Translations under genes and position numbers: made by a program
NCBI RefSeq assembly: GCF_000801105.2
Contig: NC_079514.1
Span: 7,998,001 to 8,062,000 of the forward strand
Length of the DNA: 64,000 nt
Source: Raphanus sativus
Taxonomy: Eukaryota > Streptophyta > Magnoliopsida > Brassicales > Brassicaceae
Direction of reading: 5' to 3'
Notes under the pieces: model-generated
The model's input: only the letters and a program-made list of their open reading frames with translations
Told to the model about the DNA's origin: nothing
The model's database searches: none
In this document: positions 12,228 to 25,773 of the stretch, one piece after another
Layout of the letters: every line of letters starts with the position of its first letter
How positions within the stretch are numbered: the first letter of the stretch is position 1

Positions 12228-13176
12228 CATAAATAAAAATGTTTCACATACATATACAAATAAAAATTACATGTACTAACTTATATCATAATCATTTTAT
12301 AATTTTTAAAATAACTAATTAACTTATAAATTTTAATTTTAAAATATTATTATTTAATTCTAGTTTTACCTTTAATATAATAGAATTTAATTTTAGCATA
12401 AATGCATAATGTTAATACTAACCAATCATGCTTTTTAAAAAAAACTCACGGCTAAAACCTTACCGCTACAGCATGAAATTCTACAGTATTATTTCTAGAG
12501 CAAAAATATAAATCTACAGTTGCAAACTAATCAGACTCTTTGTCGTTGTACTGATAAAATATTTTGTGCAGAAATGTGCTTTTATGGTTTTAATGACACA
12601 TATTTTTTAAAATTAAAACAATATACAATATATTTAATTATAATATTTAAGGTAAAACTATTTACCGTTTATATTTATTTTATATGGTATTTAAGTCTGT
12701 GAAATTTAAATGCAGAATTTGCATTCATATTGTAGTTTTGGCATTTCAAATATTCAGAATTTTAATGCATTTGATGTTGTAGCTAAATGGAGCATCTAGG
12801 TGAAAAATATTCAAAATAACAACATTTAAACATCTGCATCCAAATACAAACATTTAAATACAAAAACGAAGGCATCATATAGTGCTATAATTTAAAATCA
12901 AAGTTCCTAATCAAAAACAAGTAAAAATCTTAAAACTAAATCCTAAATCCACATCCTTCAATGATGAAAGCATATATTCATAATTGTTTGGAAAGGCATT
13001 CTTGTTCATACAAAATGCTTATAGCCTACTTCTTAATTCTTATTAATTCAATAAAAAAACATACAAAAAAAACACAACATAATGAAGGATACCTATTACG
13101 AGACTGGTATATATATATTTGTACCACTACTTTATTTTGGGCTTCAAACCAACGACCTCAAATGATATATAACCAC
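11004..13176. other. Intergenic DNA between PUX5 and CYP702A
   Basis: Contains the PUX5 upstream region at about 11.0-11.15 kb, then AT-rich sequence. A phrase rich in CGAACC near 11.22-11.27 kb looks like decayed MITE ends. I see no conserved open frame. An (AT)n microsatellite lies inside and is listed separately. Confidence 0.5.
12174..12225. repeat. (AT)n microsatellite
   Basis: About 26 uninterrupted AT dinucleotides inside an AT-rich intergenic stretch. Likely length-polymorphic. Confidence 0.95.
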
Positions 13177-15518
<2,342 letters not shown>

Positions 15519-15561
15519 ATTAATATATTTCTCCCTTTTCAACTACTTTTGATATGCTCCG

Positions 15562-15576
15562 TTTTAGGGTTTAGGG
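15562..15576 (-). promoter_or_regulatory. Telo-box (two telomere-type units) upstream of CYP702A
   Basis: TTTTAGGGTTTAGGG on the plus strand is two telomere-type units lying about 45 bp upstream of the P450 start. On the gene strand it reads CCCTAAACCCTAAAA, a telo-box arrangement more usual for housekeeping promoters. A TATA-like element (TTATAAAG on the minus strand) follows near 15605. Confidence 0.55.
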
Positions 15577-18500
15577 TGGCAAACTTATCTGAGGGAGGAA
15601 CTCTCTTTATAATAGTTCTCTGTGTACATACATCTTCACAAACGAAGATGGTAACTGTGTATGTAAGGAAAGACAGCTGTTATTGTATTGAAAAGAGGTA
15701 TTTAATATTAGTTGTTTGATAGTTGAAATAAAAGCGGAGACTCACTGCTTGCTCTATCTGGTACTGGATTTCTCCTCTGTAACATCCAATGAAATAGGTT
15801 CACCACTATGGGGGAAAGAATCTCAGTCCATGTTAATTTATTTATTGCATTCAACTATTTTGGAGTTGGTTTTACGGTTTAGGATTTGTATGAGCCTACA
15901 TTTTTTTTTAAATAACTGCTCTCTGGTTGGTACGCAAGGGGACCCGATATTTCAAACTTCAATATCCCCAACTAATTCATATAAATTTCACCATTAACTA
16001 GGGTAGTATTATATTATATGTAAATATACATATATGTGTACTTTAAATCTTTATATTATGAACATGATACATTTATTTAGGTCTGCTACTATCCATACAA
16101 TAATACATTTCATTAAGATGGTGGCTGTTTTTAAGAAAAAAAGAACAGCTGTGCTTGAATTTAAACAAACTACAAGTTGCTGTAAAAGAAGACTAGAATT
16201 GTAATTAATACTTTGTAAAAGATCTAGAACTCCATTTATTTATACATCACTAAATTTACAACAATTAAGTTTTAATAATTTTTTTAAAAATCACATCTTT
16301 TGTAATAACTTACAGCTGTACAAGTGTTTACAAAACCAAATATCTAAAACAATTTTTGGGGTTTTCATAAAATTCTACGGCAATAAAGTGTAAAACTAAA
16401 ATAACCTTTTTAAAGTACATCAATCACTAATCAGACCCAAAGACTAGGATATTGATTGTTTCTAGTTTTTGAAATGGTTTTTGTTTTTCTAAAATCAAAT
16501 TTTTATTCCATACACATCTAAGTAAATAGGTTTCTTATTTTAAGGAGAATTAAATTTTTAACTTTTTCACTATTTTATACATAAAACCAGATTCTTGTTT
16601 CACTGATTTTTCCTTGATAACAACCACGTTCATTTTGCTGGAAAATAAATTATTTTATATAAATAATTAAAATTACATCTACTATCTTATAAAACAAATG
16701 AACAAAATCTCATAAATACGATTTTTTCACAAATCAAACTTTATATTTTTGTTTAGATAAGTTTATTTCATAATATTTTTTAAAAATTTGTACAGTAAAG
16801 ATTATTGAAAAAGTAATTCAGTTTGCTAGTTATAACCATTACCTATATATACACTGTAAAATATTTTATATTTTAAAAAATCTAGAGATTAATTATTACT
16901 TTTAGTATTTCAATAAAATAAACTTTACACCTTTTACCATAGTTTAAAATATATCAGTTTTGTATTTGTTTAAAAAACTAATTATAAATTGTGCACTATT
17001 TGATATGTGTAAAATTAATAATACTTTAAAAATCTAACTACTGATATTTTATAATATTTTATTTACATGAAATAGATGGATGGTCTTTGATATGAAAAAT
17101 GCATTTATGGGATTTAAGCTATTTTTTATATTTCTAAATTATTTTAGGAAAATAAATATATTTAATCTAGTGTGGTAATTTTATTATTTTTCATTTTCCT
17201 AATAAACAGTATTTTATTTTATTAACTTTAATTTTAATACAAAATAGTAACTAAATATACTTAAAAGATGAGAATTAAGTTACCATTTAAGTTTTTTTTT
17301 TAACAACACCATTTAAATTTTTCTAAAAACTAAAAATCTACAGAAAACTAAAATCAAAAATTTAAAGGGAAATTTCATTGTTACCACATTATTTGTACCA
17401 CTAATCATGTTTAACTTTATTAAATGGACATTTTCAAAATATCTTCTTATTTAAAGCAGAGACTCTTTACTCTTGTTTAATAAAAATATAAATAATTATT
17501 TAAATGAATTATAAAATATTAAAATATAAAATATAAAGTTTAATATTTTTTGAATTATGCCTTTTTATTTATTTTTTTAATTTTGAATTTCTTTTTGTAA
17601 ATTTCTTTTCGAAATTCAAAAATTCTTTTTGAATCTATTTTTTTTTTAAACTAGGTATTCATATATTTATAAAAATCCTAAACCATACATTCCTAAATCC
17701 CACCTTTCAAGTATAAATCATAAATCTAGATTAATTAACCCTAAAGTTTTAATTGTTTACTTACCTCTTTAAAAAAAAAGTAAATGTGCTTAAGCTGAAC
17801 ATACAAAGTGAATATGGTAGTTTTGATAATTTCTCAATTTTAAATTAAAGCTAAAAGTTTAAAAACCAAAAACAGAAACCCCAAAATTAAAATCTAAGAA
17901 TCAGAAGTGGTAAACAATCAGGATCTAGATTAATTCTCCACTGTTAGGAGTTAAGTTTAACAACTACAAACAATTATTTTTTTAAAAACTCGGTTACGTG
18001 CAACACAAATTTTCACATAGTTATTTATGAAGTCCCCGCAACAAGAATTTGAGGAAGGAAGGAAGGAAGAGGTTGCGGGCGGGTGTGCATATATATATTT
18101 ATTTTTGTGGCCTAAATCTAGCGATAAGTAAAGAAGAGTTCGTTTACCAAAAAGGGCTATAAATACAGTGAACGTGGATACAGATGCGGATGCGTGCGGA
18201 AGAACGTGATTGTAATTTTTTTTTGACCAATACGTTATTGTAATTTTAAACGCTACTTTCTCAAATTTTCAGTGGTATTTGTATTATTTTATGTTTGTTA
18301 GTTTTATTTTTCTTGAGATTTTGTATGTAATTTTAACATTTATATAAATAAAAAAATAGTTGTTAAAAAACAGTTTAGATAAACCATTTATTTCAAATTG
18401 GATGTTGTTTTAAATTTTCAGTGTAAAATTTATTAAATTTGTATGTTATATAATACTTTTATATTCTAAAATTATTTTTATTAGTTGAATTGTGATTAAA

Positions 18501-19793
18501 CAGAAAATTTAGTAATGTTTTGTTTGAAAAACTACAATTTTCTTAAAAAAAATTGTATGCATAAATTTAAAAAATTGATAAGCATTACAAACAAAAAGAA
18601 GTATTTAAAATTTTATATGATCAATGAAGTTATTAAAAAAGTGCATCTACATAATATTTTGATGATAGAAACAACCACTTGTACATGTTGAACGTTCTAT
18701 TATCAGATCTAGAAAATATATAGAGAATGAAATATATTGAATGCGGAAGAAACAAAGAGAATAAAAACTTATTGATGAAACACTATCTAAAAATATGAAA
18801 TTAACTTGATGAAAAATAATTAAAAGATCAAAAACAATGAATCCTTTCTCACAAAAAAAGATCAAAAACAATGAAAATTGGTAAAAATATGAAATAGAGA
18901 ACACAGAGAAAAAGTTAATTTTTTAATCTTTACAATTGTAATTCCAACAGTTTATACAAATATTTAGGTTATACAAGGAGTTAAACACACTTAGCTTATT
19001 AAAGAAACTGAAATATATTGGCTGGGGCTGAGAGTCTATCCATTATGTCTTTTCTGCAATCAATCCACAAAACATCGCAAACTCAAACAAAATTGCACTT
19101 TATGTAAACATGTAAATTTTCTTTTGAATTTAAATTAACAATATAATATTTCTGTGTGTTGTTGTAAATTTAAACAAGCTCTATTTTATATTTTATTTTG
19201 GTAACTACATTTTTCAGAAAAGCTGAGCATCTACTGTTTGCTTTCCCCTTTAGTTGGTCAATCCGGAAAAGCATTGGCGCATTAGATATAAACTTAATAG
19301 AAGGACAATAAGAATCATTCCGGTGAAACTGATGTCGAGTAGTCAAGTTGAGTTTGGTGGGGACGTAGACATCCGGGATTGAAGAATAGCATAAGCTTGA
19401 GTCCAATTTGTCTCTTTTAAGCTGTCATAAACCTTTTAAGTTTTTTTTTTTTTGACAAACATAAACCTTTTAAGTTATAGGACCTTTTGTGGACTTTTCT
19501 CAGCTGAGCCCCAAAAAATCCATATTATGAACTTGTTGAGAAATAAAACAGCTCTCGGATAATCGATATCGACGATTGGAACGTTTGGCCATGAAGACTA
19601 GTTTCTTCTTCGCTTTGGAGCCCTGGAGATGAATCACATAGTTTAAAGAACCTGCCCAAGATCTGAGAGGTGTAATCCAACTCAATGTCGCCAATGCTTT
19701 TCCAGATTGACCAACTTAAGGGTAAATCAAACAGTAGATGGTTTTAATCTTAAAGGAAGAGTTATATTCCGATTGACCTACTAAAGGTTCTAA
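15577..19793. other. Long AT-rich intergenic region
   Basis: The first ~200 bp are the CYP702A promoter. The rest is very AT-rich with no recognisable gene. Short minus-strand open frames at 18647-18904, 19170-19406 and 19500-19694 have no domain I recognise and are interrupted or low-complexity; they may be decayed transposon or gene debris. A (GGAA)4-like run lies near 18055. Confidence 0.5.
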
Positions 19794-20044
19794 GGGCATC
19801 TCCAACCCAACTCCATTTTTTACTCCAAAATGGAGTAAAAGTGAATATGGAGTAATATATGCTCAAACCCAACTCTATATTTCACTCTATTTTGAGATTT
19901 ACTCCATAAATGGAGTAATCTATTTTTTTTTGTTCATGACTCCATTATGAAGTGAAAAATGGAGTAGGGTTGGAGCAATTTTACTCTATATTCACTTTTA
20001 CTCTATTTTGGAAGAAAAAATAGAGTTTTACATTGGAGATGCTC
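19794..20044. mobile_element. PIF/Harbinger-like MITE (251 bp)
   Basis: Starts GGGCATCTCCAAC and ends TTGGAGATGCTC, an inverted-repeat pair. It is bracketed by TAA at 19791-19793 and 20045-20047. A 3-bp TWA-type duplication is characteristic of PIF/Harbinger (Tourist-type) MITEs. The interior repeats short variants of TCCATTTT and AATGGAGTAA in both orientations. No open frame. Confidence 0.7.
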
Positions 20045-20521
20045 TAATTAGTTACTTTTTTGCTTGAGGTTCTATACCAGAAAAGACTTGGTCCCGATGG
20101 ATTTGTAAAATATATTTCTTCCTTTAAGATTAAAACCTTAAGTAAAAAAGTAACTAATTAGTCCAAATTGTCACACTATATTGTGACTGGGTCTAGTCCC
20201 AAATCATTTGCATTTTTTTGTTTCAAACAAAATTCCACGACAAAATTGTAACCAAAAACAGTTATATCTATTTCACCTTTTAAAACTCATCTGTTGTCAA
20301 TTCCCTACAACATTGTGGCCAATTTTTTGACAATAAATTGTTTAAGATTCTCAAGTAAACCGAACACTAAATAATCATACAAACATTGCCAAAATATTAT
20401 ACAGGAAGCCTCAATTGTTTATATGGCATCCTGCTTCTTGTAACAGATATGAGAAGAAAACCAAACATATATGAGAAGAAAATCAACTCCGATCACTTAG
20501 TTGCTTTGCAATCTCGACTTT

Positions 20522-21230
20522 TCAACCAGCCGGAAACATAAGCATATACCTTCGAAGAACTCTAGTTTTCGGGTTGAAGGACCACCTGACCCAAAAAAAA
20601 ATCAGTTATAAAAATATCGTTCTTTTTGATAAAAAGGTTTTAAAAATATCTTATGAAAAATATAACAACTAATATATTAGATAACCTGAATCTAGACAAA
20701 TGATGGAGAAACACAGCGATTATACACTTTGCAAACTCAGACCCTACACAAAGCGTGGCACCAGCTCCAAACGGAATGTAATCCTTGGACAATGTACCGT
20801 GACTAAAAAGAAACATAAAATGTGTTCATGTGTTATGCTTATATGGGTACAAGTACGTACACACGATTATCACCCAAGTACGTACACACGATTATCGATC
20901 GTTAGATGTGATGATAGCAAATTATTATGCAACATATAATGAATGGTTAACCAACCTCCAACTTGAGCATCTCAGTAGGTATTCTATGTACCGTAGGTTG
21001 TGCACTAGTGAGCCGAAGCGTCTCTTTGATAACCTGAAAACACACAGTAGTCCATTTTCTTTACTTGCTAGCAACATTTGTATGTATTATGCAAGGAATT
21101 AATGTCTATGACCTGTTACACTCACCATGCGAGTGAAAGTCATAGACTTGTATTCCTCCCATGTTAGGCCGTGGAAGCTCGCGAAGACGTTGTATCTCGA
21201 GTTGCGAGGCGAAGAAGAAGAAGATGCCAT
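20522..21230 (-). pseudogene. Chimeric relic: TIR N-terminus joined to a P450 (CYP702-like) C-terminal half
   Basis: Minus strand. An ATG at 21230 opens MASSSSSPRNSRYNVFASFHG, the classic beginning of Brassicaceae TIR-NBS-LRR proteins. Without a stop it continues as LTWEEYKSMTFTRM, which is the end of CYP702A exon 4. Further P450 exon pieces follow with plausible splice sites: VIKETLRLTSAQPT with the K-helix ETLR (21038 downwards, then truncated), KDYIPFGAGATLCVGSEFAK with the haem Cys loop (about 20790-20690), and WSFNPKTRVLRRYMLMFPAG* ending at 20522. The N-terminal two-thirds of the P450 is absent and exon 5 is truncated by a stop, so this cannot encode a functional P450. It may still be transcribed. 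It lies between the intact CYP702A and UGT71B genes. Confidence 0.8.
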
Positions 21231-21533
21231 GATAATGAATGGCTAGACAAATTTAAGATCACAGTATACAAAAATACTTCTGAAGGAGTCATATATGTAA
21301 AAGGCGTATTCACCATTGACTTTTGAGAAAGAAGTTAAGCCGAAAAGTCAATACAATTTCGATTATTATTATTTTTAACGGTACATTGTTTTTTGATTAG
21401 TATTCTTAACGGTACATATACACCATCAAAACCTTATTCAAGAAATGTAACATACATAACGGTATATCCAAAGTGGGAAATTAGTATAAACGGTGCATAA
21501 ACTATGCTCTTGCCTCCACATGGTCCCATCCAA

Positions 21534-22949
21534 TTAGACCAGAACATTTTCGACCACGTCTCGAATAAACTTCCGCAAAGCCACCTGCGAAGATCCGCCA
21601 TCCTCTACCGCCACGTGGCACTTCTCAGCCATCAGCTTCACTCGGTTCCTGACGTCACTACCTTCCTCCATCACACGCCTCACCGCTCTCTCTACATCCT
21701 CCGCCGAGAACATCTCCATCTCTCCGGACAACAAATCTCCTTTAAAGAACCTCCGTATCTCCACCGCCAATCCAAGCTCCTCCACCATCTCGAACGCGTT
21801 TATCTTCTGCTCCGCGTAGAGCGGCCACGTCACCATCGGAACGCCGAACCACAAGCTCTCAAGCACCGAGTTCCATCCACAGTGAGTCACGAAGCTCCCG
21901 ATCGCCGGCTTAGCCAGCACCGCCACTTGCGGTGCCCATCCGATCACCACTTTCCCCCTATCCCTCGTCCGGTCCAAGAATCCCTCCGGCAAAACTTCCT
22001 CCAAATTCGCGTAGTCTCCGGGACGCTCCGTCATTATATCAGCCGATCCGCGGCGGAGAGACCAGAGAAACCGGTGACCGCTTCGTTCCAACGCGACGGC
22101 TATTTCTCTAGTTTGCTCCTCGTTGAAACCTCCCATGCTCCCGAAACAGAGGAACACAACGGATCTCGCCGGTTGCTCGTCGAGCCACCGTAAAACCTCC
22201 GATTTCTTCTCTTCTACGTCGTCGTTTTTGAGATGCAATAGTGGTCCCACTGGATACGCTTGAGGAAGGTCACCACCTCCGGAGAATATTCTCAGAGAGT
22301 GAGGCTCCAACTCAGCAACGGTATTTACCAAAATACCCTTCAATTTTCGGAAGTTTCGCGCCTGGTCAAAGAAGAAAGGTAGCCACTGCTTCGAGGTGAA
22401 GAAATAAGGAAGACATTTCACGGGATAAGGACGAGTCAAACACGGAAACTCCAACTCGTTGACCGAGTCGTCCAGCTCGCTGACGTCATACCTCTCCTCG
22501 TCGAACATCAACTGGAGATGAAGCGTGATCCCGAGAAACGCGGCGTTCGACGTGTACATCATATAAGTCGGGACTCCGAACTCGTCGGCTACTTCCATCA
22601 TCGACGTGCAGAACATGTCGACGACGAATCCGGCGAGCCTCCGTGTAGGATCGAGGAGTCCGGAGACTGCGTCTCTCACTTTCGGCTTCTGGTTGTCCAT
22701 GTAGGTTTGAGGATCGAGAGGAACGTCGGGCGGATGATCCGCGGCGGAGACGGTGACGTGACGGAGGCGTTTTTGAGACGGCGTGAAAAGGGGTGTGACG
22801 TGGTCGGAATCATCGGAGGAAGGGCGAGGGATGATGAGTACGGTGATCGAAAGACGATCGTCTTCGTTGAGGAGTTGCTTTGCTAACTCGACGGTTGATC
22901 GGAGATGGCCGATTTCCGCCGCGGGTATGAACACGAGTTCGATTTTCAT
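21534..22949 (-). CDS. UGT71B: UDP-glycosyltransferase, UGT71B type, intact single exon
   Basis: An uninterrupted 471-codon frame starting [19 protein letters not shown], the standard UGT71B opening. The catalytic His15 sits in the IGH motif, with its partner Asp at about residue 111 (FVVDMF). The 44-residue PSPG donor-binding box runs from Trp338 to Gln381 ([11 protein letters not shown] ... HCGWNS ... PLYAEQ). The final Gln favours UDP-glucose. Family 1 UGTs are cytosolic and glycosylate small acceptors; UGT71B members act on phenolics, and some on ABA. The position suggests the UGT71B5 orthologue (At4g15280, from memory). It is intronless and shows no frameshift. Its promoter faces the snoRNA cluster promoter across about 140 bp. 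Confidence 0.92.
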   Translation of the reverse strand: MKIELVFIPAAEIGHLRSTVELAKQLLNEDDRLSITVLIIPRPSSDDSDHVTPLFTPSQKRLRHVTVSAADHPPDVPLDPQTYMDNQKPKVRDAVSGLLDPTRRLAGFVVDMFCTSMMEVADEFGVPTYMMYTSNAAFLGITLHLQLMFDEERYDVSELDDSVNELEFPCLTRPYPVKCLPYFFTSKQWLPFFFDQARNFRKLKGILVNTVAELEPHSLRIFSGGGDLPQAYPVGPLLHLKNDDVEEKKSEVLRWLDEQPARSVVFLCFGSMGGFNEEQTREIAVALERSGHRFLWSLRRGSADIMTERPGDYANLEEVLPEGFLDRTRDRGKVVIGWAPQVAVLAKPAIGSFVTHCGWNSVLESLWFGVPMVTWPLYAEQKINAFEMVEELGLAVEIRRFFKGDLLSGEMEMFSAEDVERAVRRVMEEGSDVRNRVKLMAEKCHVAVEDGGSSQVALRKFIRDVVENVLV

Positions 22950-23085
22950 TTTATTTGTTTTATATTTTCTTTTCCCTTTTTGGGTTTTGTCTTTTTTTGT
23001 TCAGTGTTGACTGGTTTAGACAGGAATGGTAATGGAAGGTGTGTGTGTGTTTAGTAGTTAAAGTTCTCTGTTGGGTCACGTAAGA

Positions 23086-23154
23086 TGGGCCCAGTGAAAC
23101 TAAATGGGTCAAGAAAAGGCTAAAATAAATTATAGCCGCCGAGGGAAACCCTAG
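23086..23154 (+). promoter_or_regulatory. Site II + telo-box promoter of snoRNA cluster
   Basis: TGGGCCCA at 23086-23093 is a palindromic site II element. AAACCCTAG at 23146-23154 is a telo-box. An A/T-rich stretch lies between them. This site II/telo-box pair is the known hallmark of plant snoRNA and ribosomal-protein promoters, and it sits about 130 bp upstream of the first snoRNA on the plus strand. Confidence 0.75.
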
Positions 23155-23280
23155 TTCTCTGTTTAGTCTGTGTATTTATACGTTTTTTCGTCTTCTGCTA
23201 ATCATAAGACTTGTTTGTGTGACTTTTTAATTGGAGAGTTTATGTTTTTTTTTAAGTGTTTTTTTTGGGTGTGTGTGGAA

Positions 23281-23380
23281 GGGTTTATGGTGATGATACA
23301 ATATGTTGTGGACTAGAGTTTCTGATCTGGACACTTCATCCAGAAGTTGAAGAGTAACCCTTGGCTGTCTGAGTATTCCC
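23281..23380 (+). ncRNA. C/D-box snoRNA, family 1, copy 1
   Basis: C box TGATGA at 23291-23296, D' CTGA at 23322-23325, D box CTGA at 23369-23372. The guide upstream of D', GGACTAGAGT, is complementary to ACTCTAGTCC of plant 25S rRNA. The guide upstream of D, CCCTTGGCTGT, is complementary to ACAGCCAAGGG, only some tens of nucleotides away in 25S (rRNA recalled from memory). A terminal GGG/CCC stem is present but imperfect. It would direct 2'-O-methylation in the nucleolus. The sequence is nearly identical to the copy at 24157, which is strong evidence of constraint on an RNA with no open frame. Confidence 0.85.
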
Positions 23381-23470
23381 TTTCACACTAATCATTACGA
23401 AGTTTTATCTTTTGATTTATTTGAGAAAAAAAATTATGAAAGGATTTATTTTTGTTAGATGGGATATATA

Positions 23471-23565
23471 AAAAGCTTATGATGATAAAAACAATTATCT
23501 TAGCGGATTTCAGTGAGGTTTTATTGATCAATGATCTGACTTTGTTACACACACTGAAGCTTTTT
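23471..23565 (+). ncRNA. C/D-box snoRNA, family 2, copy 1
   Basis: A perfect 7-bp terminal stem, AAAAGCT with AGCTTTT, encloses C box ATGATGA (23479-23485) and D box CTGA (23554-23557). The internal guide CTTAGCGGATTTC pairs with GAAATCCGCTAAG of 25S rRNA. The guide before the D box, TTGTTACACAC, pairs with GTGTGTAACAA. Both targets adjoin in the 25S segment I recall (GAAATCCGCTAAGGAG then TGTGTAACAAC). The D' box is degenerate (AGTGA). It lies 90 bp downstream of snoRNA 1, in the same orientation. Confidence 0.85.
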
Positions 23566-24156
23566 ATATTGATTTTGTGTTCTTTTTATTTGGTTGGGGT
23601 GTTATGTATTTTGATGCTGTGATGAGATAAAAGCACGAAGAGTGTAAGAAGAGCAGTGGACAATTACAAATTCTAAAAAGGGTTTGTTCTTGCCGTGAGC
23701 TTTCCTAATTAAACGACTTCTCCTTCCACTGAGCATATCGAACTTTCAGTGTATGTGTTTTTTTGTTGGCGTCCATTACCAATTCTGAGTGATAAATACA
23801 GTTCCCTCAGGTATAATGGCTTGTGACGCAATAGTAATTTGTGGTATATCCTGATCATCTTGCTTTTTCTTAATGCCTTTTGATCCTGGAAATGCCTCGC
23901 ATATTTTATTTTCAATCTCTATTACTTGTGTAATATTCCTTTGTCTGTGTCATCCCTAACATTTTAACCTTTTTGAACTCCTGAACAAGTTTCTATCGAG
24001 ACTGTGTTTGGTGCCATTATTGTATTCCAGATATTGATGTGAGACCATTATGGTAACTGTTTTCATTTCTGTTAAGCTCATTCTTTCAAGCTATGGTCTT
24101 GCTTGTAGGTGTATTTTAATAGAGTTTGGGAATTTTTGTGTTGATTGAATGTGGAA

Positions 24157-24257
24157 GGGTATATGGTGATGATACAATTATGTTGTGGACTAGAGTTTCT
24201 GATCTGGGCACTTCACCCAGAAGTTGAAGAGTAACCCTTGGCTGTCTGAGTATACCC
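24157..24257 (+). ncRNA. C/D-box snoRNA, family 1, copy 2
   Basis: A duplicate of the RNA at 23281. C box TGATGA at 24167-24172, D box CTGA at 24246-24249. Both 25S guides are unchanged. The terminal stem is a perfect GGGTATA/TATACCC, better than in copy 1. This looks like a functional paralogue. Confidence 0.87.
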
Positions 24258-24336
24258 TTTCATCTGATTAATTTAATCTTGATTAGTCTTTTTTTTGTAT
24301 GATTGATATTCATGTCCTGGCTTGTTGGGCTTATAT

Positions 24337-24424
24337 AAAAGCTTATGATGGTAAAAAAGAAAATCTTAGCGGATTTCAGTGAGGTTTATTGATAAATGAT
24401 CTGAATTTGTCACACACTGAAGTA
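24337..24424 (+). ncRNA. C/D-box snoRNA, family 2, copy 2 (probably decaying)
   Basis: A duplicate of the RNA at 23471, but the C box ends in G (ATGATGG). The D-box guide has lost two bases and changed another (TTGTCACACA versus TTGTTACACACA). The 3' half of the terminal stem is broken (AGTATA instead of AGCTTT). The internal guide CTTAGCGGATTTC is intact. It may be non-functional or single-guide. Confidence 0.65.
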
Positions 24425-24466
24425 TATTTTATGCTATGAGTGTAAAGAAGAGCATATGATATCTAA

Positions 24467-24922
24467 GAGCATCTCCAATCCATTGCTATATTCACCTCCA
24501 AACTCTATAATAAAGTAAAAAGTGCTCCAACCCATTGCTATATCTACCTCTATAATAGAGGAATACTATTTTTTATTTCAAAACAGTTCTTTAATTTTTA
24601 AACTTTTATAATTATATCAAAAACAATTATTTTTATAAAAAAATACAGTTTTTATAAACATAAAATGACACCTTTGATTTACCTAACAATTTTTTTAATG
24701 AAACTTTTGTTTAAACAAAGTTAAAAATGTATAAAAATCTTATAAAGGTAAAATTGAATAGGATTGATTTGCAATTTTTAAAAATAAAAGATACTTATTG
24801 TAAAATAAAAATAAAATCTTTTGAGAATATTCCTTTTTAGAGGTAAAAATAGAGAAATACATTGGAGAGAAACACATCTCTATTTTAGAGATAGAAATAG
24901 AGAAATACATTGGAGATGGTCT
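24467..24922. mobile_element. PIF/Harbinger-like MITE (456 bp)
   Basis: Starts GAGCATCTCCAATCC and ends ATTGGAGATGGTC, with TAA on both sides (24464-24466, 24923-24925). It is the same terminus family as the element at 19794. The interior is AT-rich with internal repeats of CATTGCTATAT and AGAGAAATACATTGGAGA. Noncoding. Confidence 0.7.
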
Positions 24923-25070
24923 AAGTTTTGTTTTGCCGTTGGGAGTGATAAAGTTCTTGATGTAGTGATCAAAGCTAGTGATTGAAGGTGCATTAAATTG
25001 AATTAATTAAATGAAGTGGTTAATACGTCTGAATCCGAAAAGTGTCGCAGAACCCAAATGAAGACGATGA

Positions 25071-25770
25071 GAGCAGGTGCAATGGAAGTCCATCACTGAT
25101 CCTTAGCGTGCTTTCATATGCTGAGTTGAATAGATTTATATTATAAAAGCCAAATAATGTAAGGATTTCATCGGATCAATCCTTCCCTAAGAGGTTTAAG
25201 GACTTGATCCTTAAGACAGGTGGCAACGGGTTATTGGGCAGGTGATGTTTTGAGTTTAGTTTTGTCGGCAATGAAAGCTTCTTCTCTCCTTCGCCATGAA
25301 AGCTCCGATGAATCTCTCTTCCCCTCACCTCTCTTCTAAACCCAATCTCAGCCATCGATTTCATCTTCAACGGCTTATGAATTTCCCTCGCGTCTCTCTC
25401 TCTTTGGAAACGCGACAATCGAATCCAAAGTCCTCACCTTAGATGAAATCACAGGTCATGCTTTGTACAACACCACCATCCGTACAAAAGACCCAACGAC
25501 CTCCTCTGTTCTCTCTTTCTCCATTTCCTTCATCTTTGCCATGGCTCCTTCATCTTTACCAGAGATATTCTCACCTCTGTACGCTTCTCTCTCTGTTTTT
25601 GATTCCCAGAAGCCAATCAATTTTGAAAACAAGGCAGTGAAGAAACAACAGCACTGGTAACACCATTGCAAGCTCAATCTAGATTAAAGTCCTTTACTGT
25701 TCAAAAAAATAAAAAAATTGATATTAAATTGTTAAGGATTCCAATGGTGAGTTCACCGTTGGAGCTGCTC
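25071..25770. mobile_element. Putative 700-bp MITE with 3-bp duplication
   Basis: The left end GAGCAGGTGCAATGG and the reverse-complemented right end GAGCAGCTCCAACGG form a terminal inverted repeat. TGA flanks both sides (25068-25070, 25771-25773). The interior is less AT-rich than its surroundings and contains a CT-rich tract at 25.4-25.6 kb. Overlapping short open frames there have no recognisable domain. The family may be the longer relative of the GAGCATCTCC MITEs nearby. Confidence 0.55.
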
Positions 25771-25773
25771 TGA

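Noticed and set aside
19170..19694. Two short minus-strand frames as a small gene
   Set aside because: No recognised domain and no consistent splice join between them; left as unassigned intergenic sequence.
21504..22193. 229-codon plus-strand frame opposite UGT71B
   Set aside because: Antisense to the intact glycosyltransferase; the His/Pro/Arg-rich translation has no recognisable domain.
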